A stretch of 64,000 nt of DNA from DATIUV01 sp049322755 (GTDB lineage Bacteria; Pseudomonadota; Gammaproteobacteria; Burkholderiales; UBA6910), in assembly GCA_049322755.1 (NCBI GenBank), contig JBMOQX010000044.1, positions 1 through 64,000 of the forward strand, written 5' to 3'. The notes under the pieces were generated by a model. That model saw only the letters and a list, made by a program, of their open reading frames with translations. It did no database searches and was not told the DNA's origin. Of this stretch, positions 43,516 through 52,421 are shown piece by piece. The translations under genes were made by a program, and so were the position numbers. The first letter of the stretch is position 1, and every line of letters starts with the position of its first letter.

Positions 43516-44684
43516 TCGCGCGCATCCACCGTCGCGATGTTCAACGGATCGCCGGCCGGCTGCTGGGCATAGCGCTTCGCGCGCTGCGCCCGCGCCGGGT
43601 CGGCCGCGGTCATGGCGCGCATGCCACAAAGATACGCGCCGGTGAGCACCATGCCCGAGAGGCCCAGGCCGAACACGAACCAGACCAGCTTGCTCGCAAT
43701 CCCCCCGAAGTCGCCGAAGTGCAATGGGTCGGCCATATGCAGCCAGTAGTGCAGCGCGGGCAGCGTCTCCGCGCGCTGGAGCGCGAGCACCTCGGCGGTA
43801 CGGGGATGCAACGCCACGCGGTTCGCCCGGTCCCGCACGAGCCAGGCACGGGCTTGGCCTACGAATACGATTGGATCGTTCGGCCGCTGGGGAAAAATCA
43901 CGCCGCGGATCGAGAAGTCGGGAAACGCATCTTGCGTAGCCGCCTCCAGCCGCACGAAATCCGATGCGGGAAGGAAGGGTCCGTACTGCGCGAGCCCATC
44001 ACGTTCGACCGGCGGGGTGGCCGTCGGCGTGTCGAGCACGCGGTGCCCAGCGTCGCTGGCGAGCCTCTCGGCGAGGTACCAGACGCCCGTAACGCCGATT
44101 ACGAGCACGAACCACAGCGACCACGCGCCGGTGAGGCGGTGGAGATCGGACCAAAATACCCGCGGGCCATGGTCGCGGCGCAGCCGGAAGAAACCCCGCC
44201 ACCACCTGCGGTAGAACACCAGCGCGGTAATCATCGACATCAGCAGTGGCACCGCCAGGATCGTCACCAGATAGATGCCTGCTCTCGGCACGAACAGCCA
44301 GCGATGGAAGTCCTGCAGGAACCGCTGCACCGAAAGCCACGCCGCTTCGCCGGTGACGCGCGCCGCGTAGGGATCGACGAAGATGCGGCGCAGCTCGCCC
44401 GCCGCGGTGCGCACCACCAGGGTGTCGGCGAAACGCGGCCCTGCGCCCGCCGTGAGGTAGAGCGGCTGCACGTCGGCGCGTGCGGCGAGTGCCGCCGCGA
44501 TCACCTGCGCCCACGGCGCCCGTTCCGCCGTCGGCGGGACCCGCAACGCAGGCGTGACGAGCCAGTCGATCTCGTGGGCCAGCGTCGCCAGCGTGCCGGT
44601 GAACAGCACCAGGAACAAGAGCAGCCCGAGCTGCATCCCGATCCAGCCATGGATGGCAAACATCCGTCGTTTGGTCGGGCGCAC
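43512..44684 (-). CDS. PepSY-associated transmembrane protein (iron-uptake type)
   Basis: The 390-residue protein starts MRPTKRRMFAIHGWIGMQL at 44684. Four membrane helices and a PepSY periplasmic part are visible: FLVLFTGTLATLAHEIDWL, LQDFHRWLFVPRAGI, FFRLRRDHGPRVFWSDLHRL and ALHYWLHMADPLHFGDFGG. Such proteins often sit after a siderophore receptor and may reduce ferric complexes. This gene lies 10 bp after the receptor and overlaps the following gene. Confidence 0.88.
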   Translation of the reverse strand: MRPTKRRMFAIHGWIGMQLGLLLFLVLFTGTLATLAHEIDWLVTPALRVPPTAERAPWAQVIAAALAARADVQPLYLTAGAGPRFADTLVVRTAAGELRRIFVDPYAARVTGEAAWLSVQRFLQDFHRWLFVPRAGIYLVTILAVPLLMSMITALVFYRRWWRGFFRLRRDHGPRVFWSDLHRLTGAWSLWFVLVIGVTGVWYLAERLASDAGHRVLDTPTATPPVERDGLAQYGPFLPASDFVRLEAATQDAFPDFSIRGVIFPQRPNDPIVFVGQARAWLVRDRANRVALHPRTAEVLALQRAETLPALHYWLHMADPLHFGDFGGIASKLVWFVFGLGLSGMVLTGAYLCGMRAMTAADPARAQRAKRYAQQPAGDPLNIATVDARE

Positions 44685-44694
44685 GCGCCTGCCC

Positions 44695-46831
44695 TCACAG
44701 CGTCACTTCCAGCGTCGCCATAAACGTGCGCGGCGCGCCGGGATAGATCTCGGTGCGCGACACCGGCGCCTCGATGTATTCCTTGTCGAACACGTTGCGC
44801 ACGCCCAAGGTGGCACGCCAGCTGCTGGCGCGGTAGAAGACGGACGCGTCGGCGCGCACGTAACCCGGCACCTCGAAGCTGTTGGCGAGGTCACCTTCGC
44901 GATCGCCCACGGCGAAGACGCCTGCGCCGAACCCCAACCCGCGCCACCCGCCGGTACGCCCGCTCGTAGGTGGCCCACAAGCTCCCGGACAGTCGCGGCA
45001 CACCCTGGATGCGATTGCCCGGCGTGAACCTGTTGTCCTTGGTGATCTCGGCGTCGGTGTAGGCGGCCGACGCGATCAGGCTCCAGCCGTCGCCCAGTTC
45101 GCTGGCGACGTCCAGCTCCACGCCACGGGAGCGTTGCTCGCCGGTCTGGATTGAGAACCCCGGATTCACCGGGTCGGCCGTGCCGACGTTCTTGCGCTTG
45201 ATCTGGTAGATCGCGAGCGTCGCCCCCAGGCGCCGGTCCAGGAGGTCGGCCTTGATCCCCGCTTCGTACTGTTCGCCGGTTTCCGGATCGAACGGGCGGC
45301 TGTCGAAGGTGACGTCGGCGACGGGCTTGAACGATTGCGAGTAGCTCGCGTAGGCCGATGCCCAGGCGGCAAGGTCATACATGATCCCCGCGCGCGGCGA
45401 GAATTCGCGGTCGCCCTGGGACAGTTCGGCCCCATTGGTCACCGTGGTCTGGTCCGCATCGTCGTAGCGGATGCCCAGGAGCAGCTTCCAACGCTCGCCG
45501 ATCCAGATCTGATCCTGCAGGTAGAGCGCCGCGTACTCGATGCGGGAATCGGATTGGCTGAACGCGCCGAACGTGCCGGGCCGGGCCCCGTAAACCGGTG
45601 CGAAGATGTCGATCGGCGCCAGCGGAGCTATCGCGAAGCGCACGTCACGGTCCGCCTGCCCCGCCTCCACCCCCAGCAGCAGCTTGTGACCCACTACGGC
45701 CCGGGTGAAGTCGCCGACGGCGTCGAGCTGGATGGTCCATTGGTTGCCGTCGTCGCGCTGATCCAGGGCGCGCCGGTTGAGCGTGCGGTTGTCCGCCTGC
45801 AGCCCGCGTGGGTCCGCGCTGAAGCGCCGCGCGCTCGCCTCTTGGTAACGGCCGGTCTTGCGCAGGAGCCAGGTGCCGTCGAGCTGATGCTCGACGATGT
45901 AGCGTGCGGAGCGGCCGGTCACGTCGAAGGTGGAAAACGCCTCGCCGAGATAGCGCTCCAGCGGGACGTCCGCGACACCGTTGCCCGCCGCCACCAAGCC
46001 TCGGTCGAAAGGCAGTTCCTGATCTGCGTACTCGAAATCCAGCAGGATCTTGGTGCCGGCGCCTGGCTGCCAGCCCACGACCGGAGCGAAGAATTCGCGC
46101 TGCGAGCGCCTGAAGAAATCGCGGAAGCTGTCCCAGTCCTGGTACGCCGCGTTGAGCCGCAAGGCGAGGCTGCCATCGGCGTTGAGCGGATGGGAGACGT
46201 CCGCTTCCCCGCGGTAGAACGAGTACGAGCCGATGTCGGTCTTGAACCGGAATGCTGGCTCGCGCAGGGGACGCTCGGTGACGATGTTGAGAAGCCCACC
46301 GGGATCACCCAGACCGTACAACACCGATGCCGGTCCCTTCAGGATTTCCAGGCGCTCGACGTTGGCCAGGTCGATGAACCCCGGCTCGCCGAACAGCTGG
46401 TTGGAGATGAACCCGTCGCGCGCCGACTGGAAACTCTGGAAGCCGCGAATGATGAACGAGTCGCTGCGGTTTCCGAACGTGCTGCCGGGACGCACGCCGC
46501 TCACGTTTTGTATTACTTCCGCGACGCGGTTCGCCTGCTGGTCGTCGATCACCTGCCGCGGCACCACCTGGATCGAAACCGGTGTCTCGCGGATCGGTGT
46601 GTCAGTTTTGGTGGCGGTGCCGGTGCGCTCCGCCCGATAGCCCTGCGCCGGCCCGAACGCCGATTCCCGGATCTCCGGTGCCTGAACCCTCACTTCGGGA
46701 AGCTGCTGTTCGGTACCGGTCTGCGCAGCAGCGCTTTCCGCGCCCGCCGCGATGCCCAGGATGGGTAGCCAGACTGCCGCTTTCGCTTTTTTCGGTGCCA
46801 CGCCAGATCCCCTTTTGCTTGTTGTGGTCAA
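44695..46831 (-). pseudogene. TonB-dependent siderophore receptor with a frameshift near its 3' end
   Basis: From the ATG at 46831 the frame reads MTTTSKRGSG, a signal peptide, then a plug with VRVQAPEIRES, IRETPVSIQVVPRQVI, SDSFIIRGFQSF and RLEILKGPASVLYGLGDPGG, the FhuE/FoxA-like class. It stays open to about 44950, where RRVARVGVRRR replaces the barrel. The last strands appear in another frame (GYVRADASVFYRASSWRATL, NVFDKEYIEAPVS, ending MATLEVTL at 44695). One base change would restore a normal receptor, so this may be an assembly error. Confidence 0.85.
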
Positions 46832-46841
46832 AAAAGCGGAC

Positions 46842-46877
46842 CGGCTGGCGGCCGACTCGTTGCCGGCGGGCTGGCTG
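46842..46877 (-). repeat. Paired CAGCCAGCC-type decamers upstream of the siderophore receptor
   Basis: CGGCTGGCGG (46842-46851) and GGGCTGGCTG (46868-46877) lie 26 bp apart, 10-46 bp before the receptor start. The first copy is the weakest of the set. They are close enough to the start codon to overlap the leader of its mRNA. Confidence 0.4.
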
Positions 46878-47002
46878 CCGCAAGGACGGGAACGTAGGAG
46901 AAGGATGAGAAAACGCTCCCGTCAGGTGCAACTTCACGATCGTCCGCGCCGTCGATCGGTCCCCCTCCCGAAGCGCGGCGTCTCGGCCGGCCCGCGCGCG
47001 GG

Positions 47003-48259
47003 TCATGCCCCCAGACGATTTCCGGCGCGGTTCAGCACGCCGCCGCGCGCGACGCAGTCGAGCGATTGCGCCAGCGCCGCGACGCTCGCGCCTGCGGCCA
47101 GCGCGCACGGCTTGCCGAAGCGCTTGCAATAGCGCTTGACCGCGTAATACGCGCCGTGACTGACGCTGCCGGCGAGGCACACCACGGCGTCGGCGCTGCC
47201 CAGCAACGCCGGCAGGCGCGCCAGGTTGTCCTCGATGCCGCCGTCGTGATGCACGAAGACGCCGCGGGCGCTTTCGACCGCTTCCCGGTAGGCCGGCAGC
47301 AGGCCGGTTTTGCCGCCCACGCACAGCACCATGCGGGAACCGAGGTCCGGCTTCTGCCGGCGGGCGGCGCAATCGGCGCTGTCGACCGGCACCGGAGCCG
47401 ACACGCCGGGCACACCCTCAACCTCAAGGCGCAGCGCGTCGATCTCGCGCCGTGCCGCCGCCAGCCGCCGTTCTGCGACCCGGGCGGAGCGCAGCGCCTG
47501 GTCCCGCTCGGCCCGCAGGCCCGCCTCCCGCGCTTCCCGCTCCCGGCCCGCGGCGCCGGACGCGATGCGCGCGAGTTCCGCCTGCGCGGCCCGCGCCGCC
47601 TGCTCCGCGGCGCCGCGTGCAGCGCGCTCCGTGGCCAGGCTGCGGCGCAGCTCCTCGACGTGGCGCTGGCAGCGCGCCAGCGCCTGCTCCACCTGGGCGG
47701 CGCGCTCCTCGACGGTGCGCAACCGCCGGCCCATCGCGCGGCGCTCGGCGAACAGCAGGTGCGCCAGCATGTGCATGTTGCGCGCCAGCAGCTCGCTCGC
47801 ACTGGCGTCGCATTCGGGATGAGTGATGGCGGCCCAGTACGCGCCCACCGGATCGCCCGCCGCGGCCCAATGGCGAAAATCGCCGATCACCTGCTCGCGG
47901 GAGCGTGCCGGGCGCAGCCGGGCGATGGCCGCGGCATAGCGCTCGTCGAGGCGCTTTTGCATCAGCTTGGAAAGTGCATTGCGCGACCGCGCCCACGCCA
48001 CTGCGGTGGAGTGCAGCTCCCAATCCGGCGCGCTTTCCCAGTCCTCGTAGCCGATGCGCCGGAACAGCTGGCGCAGCTCGCGCGGCTCGAACGCGCCGCC
48101 CAGCAGCACGCAGTGGTGCTGGTGATCCAGCTCCCAGAGCCTGGCGCGGGCGGCGGTGGCGATTCCGGGCGGCAGGGGCTGGCGCAGGGCGGCGAGCTCG
48201 GCCGCTTCCGGCTCCTCCGGATGATCCTGGCCGCAAAGGCAGGCGGGCCGAGCGCTCAT
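47003..48259 (-). CDS. DUF2325 protein with long coiled coil
   Basis: The 418-residue protein starts MSARPACLCGQDHPEEPEA at 48259. An N-terminal CLC motif is followed by helical regions. A long coiled coil rich in Ala, Glu and Arg (about residues 190-310) precedes a C-terminal DUF2325 domain: VLCVGGKTGLLPAYREAVE, FVHHDGGIEDNLARLPAL and AGSVSHGAYYAVKRYCKR. DUF2325 proteins are widespread near iron genes, with unknown activity. A Fur-like site lies upstream. Confidence 0.75.
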   Translation of the reverse strand: MSARPACLCGQDHPEEPEAAELAALRQPLPPGIATAARARLWELDHQHHCVLLGGAFEPRELRQLFRRIGYEDWESAPDWELHSTAVAWARSRNALSKLMQKRLDERYAAAIARLRPARSREQVIGDFRHWAAAGDPVGAYWAAITHPECDASASELLARNMHMLAHLLFAERRAMGRRLRTVEERAAQVEQALARCQRHVEELRRSLATERAARGAAEQAARAAQAELARIASGAAGREREAREAGLRAERDQALRSARVAERRLAAARREIDALRLEVEGVPGVSAPVPVDSADCAARRQKPDLGSRMVLCVGGKTGLLPAYREAVESARGVFVHHDGGIEDNLARLPALLGSADAVVCLAGSVSHGAYYAVKRYCKRFGKPCALAAGASVAALAQSLDCVARGGVLNRAGNRLGA

Positions 48260-48345
48260 GGGACCCCCGGCGTCGCCGGCTGACCGAGGAAAAGTATCAA
48301 ACGCGTGGATAAACCGGACCATGCAGAACCTCACCGGATGCCGAG

Positions 48346-48402
48346 TCGCTGGCTCTGCCGGATGAGGGCATGGCTGGCTAAATGAGAATGACTCCTATTC
48401 TC
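48346..48402 (-). promoter_or_regulatory. Fur-box-like site with paired CAGCCAGCC-type decamers
   Basis: TGAGAATGACTCCTATTCTC (48383-48402) is a good Fur-type inverted repeat. It is directly followed, on the minus strand, by a decamer TGGCTGGCTA (48371-48380) and a weaker one TCGCTGGCTC (48346-48355), 25 bp apart. The pair lies about 90-120 bp upstream of the DUF2325 start. Confidence 0.55.
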
Positions 48403-49949
48403 CTAACGTCTTCGCCGCGTGTCAAGCGGCGCGTGCGCCTCTTCGCCCGGCAGCCCGGAGGCCCCAGCCTTGCCGAGCCCCGCCCCGTCCTGGCAACCGC
48501 GCTGCGCCGCGCCGCACGCGCTGCACCCCCCGCACCCACTGTCGTCGGCCGGCAGCCCCGCGCGGCCGCCGATCCGGCGCCGCAGCGGCGGCACCAACCG
48601 CCAGAGGGCGTAGCGCGGCTTACAGATCGCCTCCAGCTCGACGCCCTGGTGGCGCGTCTCACCGAGGTTGCGAAACAGCAGCACGCTGCGGTCAAATTCG
48701 ATCTAGTCGTCGAAATCGATGCGGACGAGATCGGTTCTGAGGGATCGGTTGTCGACGATGAAATCCACTTCTTCGCACACGTAGCGGCCGCCCACGGTGA
48801 GCGTGGGCGTCACGCCTCCCGTCTTGAACCGCAGGGTCTGACGCGGCTCGGTACTTACGACGAAGAAGTCGCGAGGGCTCTTGGAAACGCTGGTGGTGGT
48901 CGCGCCCGGAGCGAACGGCTGGCCGAATGAGAACTCGGGGCTGGACGTATGGGCGAAGTTCACCCAGTTGAACTCGGCATTCTCTCCAAAAAACTGGATG
49001 TAATTGAGCGAACCGCGCCAGGTCTCCCCGTTGAAGCCGTCGAAGGGGCGCTGCGATTTCGAGGAGTCGGCGTCGAAGCAGCGGGCGTCAATGCGCCCGG
49101 CAGCTCGGCGTTGGTTTTGTAATACTGAAATCTTGCCTTGAGCTCGGCATCGTTGCCGGGAAGCCATTGCCCGTCGAGCTGCAGATTCTGAACGTCGGTG
49201 GCCGAGTGATCGCGCTCGCCGTCACCCGCCTGCAGATTGACCTGCAGTTGGAGGCCAAGCTCCGGCGTCAGGAACCCGCCGACCCGCACATAAGTGTCGG
49301 AGAACGTGTGACCAGTGGATTCGGCGATGGCGAGCTGCTGCTTGACCGTCGTGCGCCGTTGCCTGGGAATCGGCTGGGTGATGAGGTTGATGACGCCGCC
49401 CACGTTGTTCTGACCGTAGCGCACCGCCACGCCCCCGCGCACCAGATCGATTCTTTCCACCGTCTCTCCCGTCACCGGGAAAAGCGACAGGCCGGTGCCG
49501 GTGTAAGGGGCGAGCGCGAGCGGAATGCCGTCCACCAGCACCATGACCCGTTCGCTACGCAACGGGTTCAAACCGCGAACGCCGATGTTCGGCAGAATAC
49601 CGAGACCGGTTTCGTCTCGGATTTGTAGGCCCGGCGCCTGGCGCAGTACCTTCTCGAGGTCGCGCGCGCCGGAGCGCTTCAGTTCCTTTTCGCCGAGAAC
49701 GATGCGGGTTCCGGGGTAAGTCTTCACATCCGGTTCCGAGGCAGCGACCAGCCACTCCCCCTGCACTTTGACCGTCTCGAGCACCACCGCCTCGGCTTTG
49801 CCGTCGGCTGTACCTTCCCGATCCGATAGGCTCGTGAGAATTTCAAAAACTGGCTGGCTGTCCGGCGCGAAGCTGGAATGGCTGGCTGAAGCTAGCGAAG
49901 AAAAAAGTTCTTGGAAGTGGCGGTAGTAAATTCGACGAAAAGGGGCCAT
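48403..49949 (-). pseudogene. Decayed TonB-dependent receptor, FecA-like, with cysteine-rich tail
   Basis: The plug is clear in the first frame (from 49949): PDVKTYPGTRIVLGEKELK, RSGARDLEKVLRQAPGLQIR and GIRGLNPLRSERVMVLVDGI-like NIGVRGLNPLRSERVMVL. A frameshift near 49.09 kb moves to a second frame (GSLNYIQFFGENAEFNWV), which then meets an in-frame TAG at 48703-48705. The barrel resumes (SVLLFRNLGETRHQGVELEA) and is abruptly joined to YALWRLVPPLRRRIGG, then DSGCGGCSACGAAQRGC. No signal peptide is seen. Non-functional. Confidence 0.8.
49851..49888 (-). repeat. Paired TGGCTGGCTG decamers near the FecA-like pseudogene start
   Basis: Two exact copies of TGGCTGGCTG (49851-49860 and 49879-49888), 28 bp apart, lie inside the open frame but before any recognisable receptor sequence. 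This suggests that the real start of the receptor was further downstream and that this is its leader. Confidence 0.5.
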
Positions 49950-50009
49950 CAGGCGCTCGTCCCGCGCCGTGGTTCCGGATTTTCTCCGTTCTTCGGATGC
50001 CTGGCGTTT

Positions 50010-51821
50010 TCAGTGGGCAGCAAGCGCCGCCCCTCGGCCATCCGCCGCCGCAATCTCTGCGATCCCCTGCCTAACCTGCTTATCCACCCAGCGCACGAAC
50101 AGGGGATGAGGTGCGAAACCCTCGCCGAGCGCAAAGTCCAGCCCGGCGAGAAACTCCCGCTCCGGTCCCTGGGCGTTGGTGCGAGCAGGGATGACGATGG
50201 CGCGCCCTCCCTCGCTCGTGGCCTCGCGCACCATTTCGCGCACGGCGCTCACCCACGGGGCGCGCTTGTCCGGCCAGTCCTCGCGCCAGGTGGCAAAGCG
50301 GATGGCGCGAAACCCCTCGCCGCCGTTGGCGCGCATGCGCGCGGCCAGCTTCTCCAGCGTTCCGAGCCAATGCTCATTTTTCCCGTCGTCACCCGAGCCG
50401 TGGGCCACTAAAATCACGGTCTCGCGTTCGGGCTCCCTTGAGAGAGCCCGGGCACGGTCAAGCAATGCGGTGGCGAACAGTGGATCGGCCTCCAGCCCGC
50501 CGACCGAGGTGATGGGAACCGCGGCGCGGATACGCGCGGGGGGGCCTCCGGCCAGGGGTCCGGAGTCGTGTGCGTGTGCGTGCCCATGCCCGCTGCCGCC
50601 GTGCTCGTGCCCATGGCTCTCCGGCTGAGTAACCGCGTTGGCTGCGCCGTCCGGAAGGCCCTGCTCCACGTCGAGCCCGATCATGCGCTCGATTGCGTCG
50701 CGAAACGCCGAGGCGAGCCCGAAGACGCGCACGATCACGATCGCCCGGGAGCCGCGGCGCTCCAGTCGGCGCACCGCCCGTTCGATCAACTGCTGGTCGG
50801 CCATGGAAAAGACGAACTCGACCTTGTAGCGGTCTGCGAGCGGACGGACTGCCTGGCGCATGGTCTCGTTCCAGTGGTAGTCGGCGCCGTGGGCGAGCAG
50901 CACGACTCCGATATCCTGCGGGCGAAGCGTGAGATGGCGATTGGCGTCCCGCGACATCCACGCGGCCACCGCGGGATGCGGTTCCGCCGCCGCCTCCAAT
51001 AGCTCAGCTTCCGCAGGCAGCACGCGCTTGAGCTCCGCGTCGAACGACATCATGCCGTCCAGCTTGCGGCCGAAATGAAACGGAACGACGATGACCCGAT
51101 CGCCTCCGATGGCCGCTTCCGCCAGCGATTGCCCGGCTTGCGCTTTGTCGGGTGCTGCGCGGTCGTGCCACACCACGACCCGCACCGACTCGAATCCGAA
51201 TCCCTTCGCGGCGTGCTCGGCGATGCGCCGCCAGTCCGCTTCCATCCCCTTGCGGGAGTCAGCGTCCCTCGCGCCGTAACCCACCACGACGACACGTCGT
51301 CCCCCCGGCTCCCGGACGGCGCGGAACCGGTCGGCGAGCATCTCCACCGCCAGGTAAGTTTCGCCGAAGGCGCGCGCGAACGAGACCGGCATCGGGATCG
51401 CCGGCATCGCGGGTGGCCCTGTTTTGAGATCTTCCGCGGACTTTTCGACCCCGGCCCCGAGCAGCTTCGCCGCCAGGACATAGCGCGGATCCGTCTTCGA
51501 GATGAAGAGCGGCAGTGCCACCGCGCGACCGGCACCGCCCTCGACGAGCCTTTGCAGCGCCGCCCGAAGATTGTCGCCGGTGCGCTCGTCGGTCACGAAG
51601 GCGAGCGCAGCGTTGCGTCCGGCGGCGAAGGCATCGAACGCCTCCCGGGTCTCCTCGTTGCCGGCAAAACCCCGATCCGGCGCGACCACCAGGAAGCCGA
51701 CCTCCTGCCCCCGGTGGTGCGCCCCGGGTTCTACGCCCCGCGCGGCTGCGGTACCCGCCAATTCGGCTTGCAGCAGCACTACGAGCGTCAGGACGGTGGC
51801 GCTGCGCCGTAAACGGTTCAT
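50010..51821 (-). CDS. Exported CbiX-like chelatase-fold protein with four repeats and a His-rich segment
   Basis: The protein starts MNRLRRSATVLTLVVLLQ at 51821, after GGAGCGGCGG. An upstream in-frame ATG at 51833 adds four residues and is used for the numbering below. A signal peptide suggests a periplasmic location. Four units of the class II chelatase fold can be traced: LVVAPDRGF (about residue 50), VVVGYGARD (about 183), VLLAHGADYHW (about 311) and ILVAHGSGDDG (about 474). Only units three and four keep the HG active-site pair. A metal-binding-type segment, HGHEHGGSGHGHAHAH, lies near residues 408-422. It is last in a heme receptor operon, so a role with tetrapyrrole metals is inferred. 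Confidence 0.75.
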   Translation of the reverse strand: MNRLRRSATVLTLVVLLQAELAGTAAARGVEPGAHHRGQEVGFLVVAPDRGFAGNEETREAFDAFAAGRNAALAFVTDERTGDNLRAALQRLVEGGAGRAVALPLFISKTDPRYVLAAKLLGAGVEKSAEDLKTGPPAMPAIPMPVSFARAFGETYLAVEMLADRFRAVREPGGRRVVVVGYGARDADSRKGMEADWRRIAEHAAKGFGFESVRVVVWHDRAAPDKAQAGQSLAEAAIGGDRVIVVPFHFGRKLDGMMSFDAELKRVLPAEAELLEAAAEPHPAVAAWMSRDANRHLTLRPQDIGVVLLAHGADYHWNETMRQAVRPLADRYKVEFVFSMADQQLIERAVRRLERRGSRAIVIVRVFGLASAFRDAIERMIGLDVEQGLPDGAANAVTQPESHGHEHGGSGHGHAHAHDSGPLAGGPPARIRAAVPITSVGGLEADPLFATALLDRARALSREPERETVILVAHGSGDDGKNEHWLGTLEKLAARMRANGGEGFRAIRFATWREDWPDKRAPWVSAVREMVREATSEGGRAIVIPARTNAQGPEREFLAGLDFALGEGFAPHPLFVRWVDKQVRQGIAEIAAADGRGAALAAH

Positions 51822-51832
51822 CCGCCGCTCCA

Positions 51833-52267
51833 TTATTTTTGTCCTCCCACGCCGAAAGGAAGTGCCGTGTGCAAATCTCCCCAGGGTTGATCCGCCAGGC
51901 GCTGAAGGCGGGTTGACGAAAGCGCACGTTCAAAGTCCGTCCGCGGCGTTCGCCGGGTGGTCGGCGTCTCATCGATCACTTCGATAGCGGTACGCTTGGG
52001 CACGAGAACGGCCAAGTCCGGAAAGTCGCGGGTGGCGCCGTTGGCCGCGATGATGAACCCATCCGAACGCGTCCATTCCTTGAATCGCTGCAACGACTCC
52101 CAGACGCTGTGCAGGAGGTGAAACGGCGAGCCCCGCCTCGGGCGCGCCAGCAGCACGTGATAGCAGCCGTGGCACAGCACTATCAGGCCGGAGAGCCTCT
52201 GGCAATGGGCTTCGAACGCCTCCCGATATTCCCGGGTGACGAAAAATTGTTCGGTCCCGACGATCAT
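51833..52267 (-). CDS. ABM-like (dimeric alpha/beta barrel) protein, copy B
   Basis: The 144-residue protein starts MIVGTEQFFVTREYREAF at 52267. It shares GC.HVLLARP, HLLHSVWESLQRFKEWTR and AANGATRDFP with the paralogue at 41441-41866. The fold resembles ABM monooxygenases, with the IsdG triad not evident. It overlaps the small LM-CP copy C (ATGA) and lies 11 bp before the CbiX-like gene's start, in the heme receptor operon. A heme-modifying role is possible but unproven. Confidence 0.7.
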   Translation of the reverse strand: MIVGTEQFFVTREYREAFEAHCQRLSGLIVLCHGCYHVLLARPRRGSPFHLLHSVWESLQRFKEWTRSDGFIIAANGATRDFPDLAVLVPKRTAIEVIDETPTTRRTPRTDFERALSSTRLQRLADQPWGDLHTALPFGVGGQK

Positions 52268-52401
52268 GCGATCCCCCATGGTTCAAGATTTTTTACCAGG
52301 TGCCCCCGATGGGGGCAGGCGGTCTCCCCATACGCTGTCATCAGGTAGAACGCCGCGGCAAGCAGCGTCGCCGGCCCGGAGTTATCCTGGTTAGATGTCA
52401 T
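52264..52401 (-). CDS. Small 'LM...CP' family protein, copy C (short)
   Basis: An ATG at 52401 opens a 45-codon frame: MTSNQDNSGPATLLAAAFY, then LMTAYGETACPHRGHLVKN and LEPWGIA. It aligns with the first half of copies A and B (LLAxAxxLMTxxxxxxCPxxxxLV), then stops early. Its stop overlaps the start of ABM-like copy B (ATGA), and its start is 20 bp after the heme receptor stop. The shortness may be decay or a minimal form. Confidence 0.65.
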   Translation of the reverse strand: MTSNQDNSGPATLLAAAFYLMTAYGETACPHRGHLVKNLEPWGIA

Positions 52402-52421
52402 GGTCTTCGCTCCGTCGCGGG

